Positions 39,380 to 64,000 of a stretch of 64,000 bases of DNA are shown piece by piece. The stretch comes from Ischnura elegans (lineage: Eukaryota; Arthropoda; Insecta; Odonata; Coenagrionidae), in contig NC_060251.1 of the NCBI RefSeq assembly GCF_921293095.1, positions 41,459,644 to 41,523,643 on the forward strand. Direction: 5' to 3'. The notes beneath the pieces were generated by a model. The model was not told where the DNA came from. It saw only the letters and a program-made list of their open reading frames with translations, and did not search any database. Each line of letters starts with the position of its first letter. The stretch's first letter is position 1. The position numbers were made by a program, and so were the translations under genes.

Positions 39380-42197
39380 GGGGAGACTGGGGCACAGTGG
39401 GACAGTTTTAGCATTTCATTTTTATTTCCCACAGAATTATTGGAAAATGGAAAGTTTTGGTGCCATTGCTTAAAGAGTATATTCCTCAACTTATAAAAAA
39501 AATCGCAAGTAATGCAACTAACTTAAAATAGTTGAAATACTCAAGTTTCTTCTTTGTTGAAAAGTGTCCCACTCCCAGGCTGGGGCAGAGTGGGACAGGC
39601 TTGCATTACTCAATAAAATACAAAGTTTAAATTAATTGAGGGTACATATGAATTAATTAACATTAATAGGTGAAATATACATGCAAGCGAACATTTTAAT
39701 CAAGAAATTTTTATTCAAGACACATGTGCTGATAAAAAATATTAAGTCAAGTAATTATAAACTTTAAATCACTGCATGCAATGTTTTTCATCAAAATTTA
39801 ATTACGCTAATGGCTGAAGTTCGGTCAACTGTCCTGGGTGGTAAATTTAGTCACTTTTTTCTAAAACTGTGGCTATATCTTCCATTTCCAATCCTTTTTT
39901 TTAGTCCTTTATTGTGAAAATCTTAAATTTTCTTGAAATTTTATTGCTCAATTTTCAACATTTTCTTATGACCAGGCTGTTTTTTCTCCCTTTCCTTTGA
40001 TGATATTATTTTATTTATTATTGATGATATTTTCCAATCTCTTTTTAACTGGTGTGTCCGTAGGCATCTCCTATCTTTTCTTTTGTCTAGCATGTTTAGA
40101 TATTAGACTTCTAGACTTTGGACGTTATTCCTCAGGGGGTGACAACTATGCTCTCTAAAACGAAGTTTCAACCCGGGTTGTCCTGGGCTTTCGAGATTTT
40201 ACTCGGTTTCTAAGTGAAATTCTAAAATCTTTGACAGTTTCTTGGGCAAGGTCTTTGTCATTAAAAATACTTGGGTTAACAGGGCATATCCCGGTTGAAC
40301 CGAACATACAAATAATATGTATTATTAGATGTAAATGCTTTTTTATGTGCTGTATTCAACCAAGTTGCAAATTGTTATTCTCTCTCCTGGGTGATTTATA
40401 GGCCATTTGCAGTCTTTTCAATATTTTTTCAAAGGGCCAAACGCACAGTTATCTAATTGATTGCAGTGAGGTGACAAAGTAAAAAGTACCACCCATTGAT
40501 TGTTACTAACTCAATAGCATCGGCAGAAATATATGATTCATGGTTATGTAAAACTAGCAATGCAGGGTTTTCTTTAAAAAAATTTGCGTGATCGATGAAA
40601 TATTTTAAAACCAGTAAAAATAAATTGATAGCCATCCATCCAGAAGGACATGCGGCACCTACTGATCCTATGGGACACTTAAACAGTATTTTTTGGAGGA
40701 ATTTCACTCTAGACAACACAAGAAATGGAGGAATTGTGTTAACCTGAACCTTTATAATATAGCACAATGACATCGAGGAGCCTCTTTCAGAGGAGGTAAC
40801 TTCACCTACTTGTTTTTCACCTTTGAGGGCTATCACTTTTCCCTGGAGTTGAACGGTAGTGGAACCACTTTCATCATGATTACACCTCCAGCGGAAAATA
40901 CGTGTTGACATAAAGAGCTGATAGATCGGAAAAAAATGCATTCACAACCGTCCTATAGAAGCCCACGTCTCTGGCCAGTGACGTTGCTTCTGGTTTTCGA
41001 AGGCTAATCGAAGGATTCCGCTTCAAAAAACCTTAAAATAAACCAACACCAGCGATGTCTTTCTGATCGCAGGATGGCGGGTATTTTTTTCTATTTCTCT
41101 GAGCAAACTCATATGCTAATTTTTTCGTGCGCAGAGGAGACAGTCTGTGGTGCAGTCGTGCTGCAGTTTTAAGTCACAGTTTACTATGGTGGTAATTTAT
41201 TTTATAAGCTATGAATCTCAAAAATTCAATTTATAAATAATTTGAATTAAATAGATAATACGTAATAAACAATCTTGCTTCAAAATTGTCTTTAAAAATA
41301 AAGTTTTATTGCCTGTTATTCTTCCTTTCACGCAAATCACTGAATGTTCCCAGAGCAGGCTTGTAGAAAGGAGAAATGTGGCAGCAACTACTATTTATGA
41401 GACTCTCTCTTCTCACTATCTCAAGCTCGCTTCTGGCCAAGACTGAACTGTTCCATACATAGAGCACATCTATATAACAGATGTGGGATTCAGGAAATGT
41501 AGACAAATTGTCGCATACGATCGGGATTCACACTTATTATTTACTTCGGCATTACTTTTCTTATGTTCATTGCTGTTGCCATTCTTTAGTTTTTTCCTCA
41601 CATTGTTAAATTGAAATGTACTGCTTCAAATCCTAAAGCATCAATATGGAGCCAAAACAATATAAAGTAAGCATGATATGAAATTTGAGTGCATTTAGGT
41701 AACGGATATTGATAGTACGAAGCTCCTGGGCTATGATTCGGCATCCAACTGTGCCCCAATTCGAGTTGTCCCACTGTGCCCCAATCCAAGTTGTCCCACT
41801 GTGCCCCAATCCAAGTTGTCCCACTGTGCCCCGCATGTCCTAAAGTCTTGTATTTGTCAGCAAGAATTTTAAACATGTTACTTTCGTAAAATATGTTTAG
41901 AAAAATATTACAAAGTCTCTAAATAATGTATTCACCAAGTCATTCCTTATGAAACTTGCTAAAATTAAGAGAATTGCATAAATATTCATAATATGAAAGT
42001 TACGAAAGTTATAGCAAAAAACATATTTTATAACATTTACGCGAATCTACATAAGATTAAGAAATAAGATTTTTGTGCATTATTCCTCGTGATATGACTT
42101 CCTTAATTTTAATGCATTTGCCCTTTGACCGAGTAAATTGTTTAAATAAATCAACTGTCCCACTGTGCCCCGTGTCCCACTGTGCCCCAGTCTCCCC
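39380..42197 (-). mobile_element. Tigger/pogo-group DNA transposon, 2818 bp, degenerate autonomous copy
   Basis: Perfect TIRs of about 25 bp begin GGGGAGACTGGGGCACAGTG and are flanked by TA (39378-39379 and 42198-42199). The 16-bp unit GGGGCACAGTGGGACA is repeated at the right end and forms a cluster of spaced copies inside (41750-41833). A broken DDE transposase lies on the minus strand. The size suits an originally full-length element. Confidence 0.88.
40070..41020 (-). pseudogene. Tigger/pogo DDE transposase, broken
   Basis: Minus-strand fragments in order: [20 protein letters not shown] (about 40960-41015), then after a stop ESGSTTVQLQGKVIALKGEK, ERGSSMSLCY, GSVGAACPSGWMAINLF and NPALLVLHNHESYISADAIE (40453-40941), then FGPLKKY (near 40430) and TGICPVNPSIFNDKDLAQE (about 40230-40300). 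Order and motifs fit pogo/Jerky-type DDE transposases. The usual catalytic Asp in the VLDNHESH block is His here, and stops and frameshifts separate the pieces, so the protein is dead. Confidence 0.88.
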
Positions 42198-42199
42198 TA

Positions 42200-43173
42200 C
42201 ATAGTTAATAATTGAGAATTTTAATGTGACCTATACAGCTTTTTTATTTTTCCTTTCAACAGTGAAATAGTTAATATGTAGATCTCTGCTCTTTAAAAGT
42301 CTGAAGGTTAATTTATCATACCTCAAAAGTACTAATAATATAGGCACTAGTTAATGTATTACTACTTTTGCATCATCTATTTCTCCCCACTTATTTGGAA
42401 TTGAATTGGACTATACAAGTGATACCGATGGTAGAGACATGAATGCAATTATAAAGGAATGCACTAGCGCAGGTAAGTCTGATGAGATTATCACTTGCAC
42501 TTTAACAGGAAAGGTTATGTGGAAAAATACTGGAAAATCCTAGCGGTGATGTTTTTCCTTTGACTTAATCTCCTAGTAAGTGGCATGAATGACATTTAAT
42601 CATGGCAAATCCCCTCAATGAAGAAAATAGGAAAATAAGGGAATTAATTAAAGATGTGGACAGGAAAATAAATTTAGTTTTCTATACTACTTACTAGCAA
42701 AGTGGATTAACCCAAAGGTTGGTTGGCTTAGTTGACATTGGGTAGGGCTCACCCCAGTCTACAGGTGTTAGAATTCACACATTCAGGGTATGTGAACCAG
42801 TTCCTTTCTCTGAGCCATGCTGTACTTCAAGGGTTTTGCTTTGGGGGTGTGTAAAGGCTTCACCTGGGCATTGAACCCGAGATCAGTAGCTTACTACTCT
42901 TCCCACTAGGCTACCATACTCTAAAACCAACACTTGTGTTGAATCACTGAAAGGAAGTACCGTATAAAGTCACGTAAGAGACGCACCTTTTTTCCCAGAA
43001 ATTGCTGCCAAAAATGGTGGTGAATGTCTAGCACGAATTTCTAGTCTTTCCTCCCTCCCCATGCCTTCCTTCCCAGTTGCAAGTCCCAAGGGGAACTGAG
43101 TGGCCTTGGTTTTCAGTGTAAGGCAATCATAAAAACAAGCAGAAGGGAGGGAATTTTTTTCCCGTAGTGACAT
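42200..43173. other. Intergenic; SINE near the middle
   Basis: Apart from the SINE at 42705-42925, no feature is recognised. Confidence 0.4.
42705..42925 (-). mobile_element. tRNA-derived SINE (minus)
   Basis: Reverse complement shows GAGTATGGTAGCCTAGTGGG (A-box-like, including tRNA D-arm features) and 35 bp later CTCGGGTTCAATGCCCAGG (B-box-like). A tRNA-unrelated tail follows to about 42705. Target duplication not found. Confidence 0.65.
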
Positions 43174-43181
43174 ATTTTTAC

Positions 43182-44134
43182 TAGGAATGAGTCTATTCCA
43201 AATGTCGATTCTCAATTCCACCGATTATCGGGCACGGAATCGGAATCGATCACCTTAAGTCGATTCCGATTCCATTGATTCCTTGTTTTGAGCATAGACT
43301 ATTAGCTTGGGGCGTAAAGGCTGCCACACACCTAAGCGGTGTCAGCCTTACCCGCGTACAGGATACACCCAGCACGCGGGTGCTGCGATGAACATAGCTA
43401 AGCGGCCTCGGAAACATGAAAATGTCGGCAAGAGCGACAAACCGACGAACCCTGAAATGGTGCATGTTCATGAGCAACTCTCTGAGAAAAAAATTGGAAG
43501 ACACGAGATCGGGAAGCAATGCATGCGTTTTTCGTTCTTTTATTAAGCGCTGGTCACAGCAAATCAAATTATTGCGATTATGAACCACCATCAGAGTATT
43601 CATCTGGACCACCAATTTTAAATAGATCAAAATACATATATTTTTTATTTTCGAATGGTATGTGAAGTCTGATGGTAATAAAAACGTGCAGAGAGCGAGT
43701 TTTCCTGTGAAAAAAAGTTTCTTATAAATACGCGCAGAGAGCGGTTTTTTGTGTAACTTTTTTCATAGACTAACACGCGTCTGCGTCAATAATAAAAATT
43801 TAGGCACATTCGCGTTTGTGCAGCCCAGTTTCATTAATGCAACCCTTGAGAAAGTTGATACTTGCTTGGCGTCCGGGCGGACTCAACAGGTTGCGTTCGG
43901 CTGCCACCGCACACCCGCCAGGCTGCTCTGCTATGTATGGACACAATGATCGCTGCATTATTGTTTAGCCACCGCGGCTATTGTTATTTTATTCCATTCA
44001 ATTCTGAAATTTTAACGACAGCAAGGCGACAGATGAATCAATATCCCACCTATTACAAGGAATAAGAATCGATGGAATCGGGAATCAATTTTAAGGAATC
44101 GGAATTGAAAAAAAGTGGAATCGACTCATCCCTA
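43182..44134. mobile_element. hAT non-autonomous element (953 bp)
   Basis: The ends TAGGAATGAGTCTATTCC and GGAATCGACTCATCCCTA are inverted repeats, flanked by a perfect 8-bp duplication ATTTTTAC (43174-43181 and 44135-44142). Subterminal DNA is a run of GATTCC/GGAATC repeats at both ends, analogous to the TCGAAT arrays in the hAT element at 16397-18429. No transposase. Confidence 0.92.
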
Positions 44135-44142
44135 ATTTTTAC

Positions 44143-46614
44143 AATGCTCCTGTTTGTGGTTCTTATTCCTAAGCATTGCGTCGGCACCTCATAGGTGAAC
44201 GTGGAAAAGATCATGCTGGGTTTTTTGCTCTGTAGGGCAAGCTAAATTTACTTCCCTAAGTGGGCATCCCGCAGCATTTATACTGCAAGTAGTTGTGGCG
44301 TATCAAAAGTAGAGAAAAGCATAGTTTTGAAGGGCAATAGCAGGTCAATAATCAACATCAGTCTTGCCAAATAATTTCCATTATGTGAAGGGCCTGATTT
44401 TTCAAAAAATTTTCTTCAGACATTATCTGAAGGATTATTACAATTGAAAATTATATCAGTGTTAAAACCTGCGGTTTATAATATTTGAACAAGTGTGTAC
44501 TTTGTTGGACTAAATGGTGGATAGAAGGGAATGAAAATGCTTATAAGTGAAGAGCACTTGCAAATTCTGAAATCCAGTAAATTATACACCAAAAAAATTT
44601 TTGATTCCAGTTGGTCAAGAAATTTAAACTTTCTTGAATTCTAATGCCACTCTGCAGCCATTAAGGGAAATTCTTTGTGGGGCAGAAAGGAGGCTACCAA
44701 ACTTGGCAATGTCTATAAAGTCTGTAAATGGGGTGAGAATCGCCTAATGCCTTCATAGGCCACTTGCCTCATTCCCTTCCCAGTATCTTCTCTTCTGCTG
44801 GACAGGACTTGTCTGCTCAACCACTTGGCAACAGCCAGCCACCTTTTTGGCCAATGGCAACCTGAATAAAGTCTTTTGTCAGGTTAAAATGCCTTGTCAA
44901 CAGGAAGAAAAGAATGGCTCTTCCTTTCGTGTCAGCTCTGGGAGTTTGTCATTGTATGTTGCAGGGGTGTCGTTAGTCAGCATTGTCATTTTGGCATCAA
45001 GATGGGACTTGGAAAAATATCTGCTCCTGGGTGTTTTTTTATCTCTAGAGCTATACTATCAAAGGTCATTATTCTAGCAAACATAATTGGTGTAGCTGGG
45101 AAGGGAAGCCTTCAGAAGGTGCCCGGCCCCCCTGAAAAAGTCTAATGGAATTTAAACGTTGAAATGTTCACTTTTACTTCACAAATCAAATTAGCTCAAA
45201 TTATAAGCACAATTGTCTGGGATGATTACCCACCGAGAAAAATTGGGAGCAAAGACGCATATTACCGAACGCCACAATGTATTTACCATTACAAGACCTC
45301 TTTTTTTTCGTGTCGTCGAAGAGAATTGTTGTCCAGCATTATTTAACTCCAATTGTTTTCTCCCGTCATGAAGGAGAATTGTTGCATTGTCTTCTCTGTA
45401 TATTAATGCCACAAGTGTATGGCTGTGTTTCTTTGCTGAAACTCTTGTCAAATTATGAAAAGGATAAAAGATTTTGCCATCCTATCCATGTCTGCATCTT
45501 GTGTGAAGGACTTCACATAAATTGGTTTTGGAAAAAATCCCCCTAGATTGGAATTGGACCACAGGCCTTTGGCTTTCTAAACTGATATGCCAACCACTAT
45601 GCTATTTAGATTCCTGAATTCCAAAGCCATTTGTACCAAGATTCATTGTACTAGGTGTTAGGTTAGGGAGTAGTATAGTTGGTTTGCTCATAGATCTGCC
45701 TCCTACCTCGAAACATGCTTGTTGGTGGACCTAGTAGATATTGATAAAAGGTAACCTTTGATTATCAATTTTAATGCTGTTCAAAACTTGCTGTTATTAA
45801 TGAAAGCAGCTTTCTATTTTAAGGTCAATTTTTTGCCGAATTTTCTCGCATAACCCTTGCCTGTGAAGAGACCTGAAAATTTATCTGTACCTATGTAGTC
45901 TCTTGTGAATACATACAATGCTGTTGCAGAATATTAGTTACTACAAAACAAAATCACTGTCCCAATCAAAATGGTACCCAAACTTGTTGTAAAAAAAGTT
46001 TCTTATAAATTTAAATAAAAAATATTTACTACCTTAATTTTTGGTCCATATAGGAGGCATAAACCTTTAAATGTTACGAATTCATGAAGTTATGTCTGAA
46101 GTTCTAGCAAGAGAATTCACGAATTGTGCTAATCGAATTTCTTTTAAATTTGGTAAGATTAAAGTACAGTAGACCCTCAGCTTACAGTACTAATCCATTC
46201 TGGAGGACCAATCACAAAGCTAATGACATTGCAAATTGAGTATTCACATTTGTTGTTAGGAAAATTTTGAACACTTTTTTGGTGATTTAAGGTGGAGCCC
46301 TGGCCAAAACAATGGCAATTATATACTGGGCATGGTTGTATAAATATTTTTATTCTATAAGGATCTCTGTTTAACATATGACTTTTTCTTCTTCCTTGCC
46401 TTGACACTTGGTAGGGGATGCCATTTTTAGATGATGCTCTTGTCGTGAAATGGTTTTATTTTAATTTCTTGCCTTCCTGAAAGAAATTATTACATCAAGC
46501 AAACATAGGATTCATATGATAATATGACATAATTCTGAAAAGTCATATTACATAGATGTTTTGAAAGTGGAACTATGTAATCAGCCAATAAGGTCTTTTT
46601 AAGGAATGCTAATG
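44143..46614. other. Intergenic; SINE-like fragment and a Tigger end only
   Basis: A minus-strand tRNA-like segment at 45545-45615 (TAGCATAGTGGTTGGCATAT, then TGGTCCAATTCC) looks like a SINE head. At 46163, TACAGTAGACCCTCAGCTTACAG resembles a Tigger-type left end without a visible partner. Otherwise no feature recognised. Confidence 0.45.
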
Positions 46615-47255
46615 TATACTAGGCGTTTCACAGGGAAACTAAAATACTTTAGGAAATGGTAGGGGAAACAATTTTAAGTACTTTTTGTCATAAGCATGTG
46701 GTCGCGACTCCTTGGTTACTGAGCTATGGCAGCATACACATTTTTTTGGATACACATTACAGTTATCATGAAAATGATTTTTCTTGGCTATACAGCCTTT
46801 TTGACATTTTATTTTTAACTCCTGAATTTTAAGGAAATTATATGATTAAGGTTGGACAAAAACATTGAGATTATAATTGTCTGGAATAATTATTCTTTGA
46901 GCTTAATTAAACGAGAGCTTTGAGCGAATATGTATCAATAATATGACTGTGCAATCTCACCCATTTTGAGAATATGTAATTGTTTCAGACATTTACAGTC
47001 GGACATTTTCATTCAACCTTAATTATTTAATGTCCTTAAAATTCCAGGGTATGAAATAAAATGTCGAAAAAGCCTGGTACTCAAGGAAAACTGTTTTCAT
47101 GGTAAAGTAACTGCTAGTGCATTCATCAAAATGTTTGCGTTCTCATAGCTCAGTAACTAAGGAGTTGCAATTAAATGTTCATGGACAAAAAAATGCTTGT
47201 AATTATCTCCCTTACCACCTTCTGAAATATTGCAGATTCCTCCTGAAACACTGTT
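46615..47255. repeat. Foldback element just downstream of the ABCC stop codon
   Basis: Two arms pair imperfectly. The left (about 46620-46860) contains CCTTGGTTACTGAGCTATG and TATACAGCCTTTTTGACATTTTAT. The right (about 47025-47255) has the complements CATAGCTCAGTAACTAAGG and ATAAAATGTCGAAAAAGCC. Identity looks roughly 70-75%. It sits 38 bp beyond the ABCC TGA and so may be in the 3' UTR. A minus-strand AATAAA (46808-46813) lies in the left arm. Confidence 0.7.
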
Positions 47256-47292
47256 TAAGTGTCGGATTTATAAAATATTATTTACATCAGAA

Positions 47293-63167
<15,875 letters not shown>

Positions 63168-63490
63168 CTGTAACCATTGAATTTATCTTTTAAAGTTTGT
63201 AAAATATTTAATGGGATATAATTCAAGTCTAGGGAATACATATCACCAAGGGAAATGAAAGTGGCCTTTGTCATGATTTTTTTAAAGCATGTAATGACCT
63301 ATATTAGCAATTAACTTTGATAGATGATGATATTTATATTACTGCAAGTCCCCAAAGCACAACTGCATGCAGTGGCTTGAAATTGTTGCAAAACAAAATT
63401 GAGGGCTGTATAAAGATATTGCTCTGTTATTACTTCATACTATCTCCACACTTGTGGAAACTTTGAGTATTTGGCATTAGCTGCTAGTAC

Positions 63491-63741
63491 CAGGGACGCC
63501 GACTTACAAAAAATATTTGGGGGGCCCATATCGGGGATCTTGCCCCAGGAAATTTTATAAGTGGTGAGTTTTAAGTTTTTTAAGCATTTTAGAAGAGTCA
63601 TATGATCAACATTAGAACCCAGATAACTCGAATCTTGATATCTAGACACTCGGGGGAAAATCGACAAGCCTGACATCACACCCATAAGGAATTTTTGAGG
63701 GGGTTCGGGCCCCCTCAGGCCCCATGGAGTTGGCGCCACTG
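63491..63741 (-). mobile_element. hAT MITE, family C copy 2 (251 bp), reverse orientation
   Basis: The ends CAGGGACGCCGACTT and AGTTGGCGCCACTG are flanked by a perfect 8-bp duplication GCTAGTAC (63483-63490 and 63742-63749). It is the inverse of 49258-49513. No ABCC exon is visible from 63168 to the window end. Confidence 0.92.
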
Positions 63742-64000
63742 GCTAGTACCTCGGACAGATTTAAGAAAAAACTGCTATAGGGTCACAAGAAAACAGAATA
63801 AAATATATACCTTCAATACCTGTAGAATATCAGCTGATAAATTGATGAGATTTGGTCGATAATTCTATTATTTTTTGCCATACCAAGGTTTCAAAAATGT
63901 AACTTTTCCAAACATTGTTTTGAGAAAAAAAAGTTGAGTCTTTTACCCAGGGGTTGATTCAGCATCAAATTAGGGGGGGTAATGACCTGGGTGTGGAGAG

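Noticed and set aside
43307-43630. ORFs of 79 and 126 residues on opposite strands
   Set aside because: Both lie within the hAT element 43182-44134 and show no transposase motif.
63168-64000. Next upstream ABCC exon
   Set aside because: No open segment with NBD1 motifs and splice sites; only a hAT MITE and AT-rich DNA.

Overview
The window looks like an arthropod, most likely insect, nuclear genome. It has intron-rich genes with GT-AG junctions, AT-rich introns and intergenic DNA, and a dense, diverse load of transposons (Penelope, CR1/Jockey-type LINEs, Ty3/gypsy, hAT, pogo/Tigger, piggyBac-like and PIF-like elements, tRNA-derived SINEs). I cannot assign a species.

There are two host genes, transcribed towards each other. 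(1) Sec63 (+, 3997-25891) is complete: I could chain 16 exons in one reading frame with consistent splice phases into a 763-residue ER translocation J-protein. (2) An ABCC4/MRP4-like ABC transporter (-) ends with a TGA at 47293. Its last 13 exons (47293-63167) are present and encode 745 C-terminal residues: the linker, second membrane domain and second nucleotide-binding domain. The first half lies beyond base 64000. The two genes are not functionally linked in any way I can see.

Layout: 1-950, truncated LINE reverse transcriptase; 2084-3470, a MITE and a Penelope-like retroelement relic with GIY-YIG remnants, itself split by a second MITE; 3997-25891, Sec63, whose introns hold most of the repeats on the left (a decayed second copy of exon 5, hAT MITEs, a 257-bp hairpin, a SINE, a LINE with a 5' inversion, a four-layer nested insertion at 15107-18864, a Penelope-like fragment with a hammerhead-ribozyme-like motif at about 19757-19798, and a LINE split by a Tigger derivative). 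The 21-kb intergenic region (25892-47292) holds a Tigger MITE, a young Ty3/gypsy element with identical LTRs and an intact 1400-codon ORF (29221-34085), a pair of CACGTG-rich MITEs, a 2.8-kb pogo/Tigger element with a broken transposase, a 953-bp hAT element, and a large foldback just past the ABCC stop codon. The ABCC introns hold more hAT MITEs, an inverted pair of about 0.8-kb TTAA elements bracketing three exons, and a second inverted copy of the LINE seen at base 1.

I found no prokaryotic gene, CRISPR array or true tRNA/rRNA gene, and no clearly new biochemical system. The best leads are transposon architecture and RNA-structure predictions: the hammerhead-like motif, inverted repeats that could drive exon circularisation, a 3'-UTR foldback, the E-box-loaded MITEs, and the relic exon duplication in Sec63. 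All coordinates were read by eye; splice sites were checked by phase arithmetic but not against transcripts.
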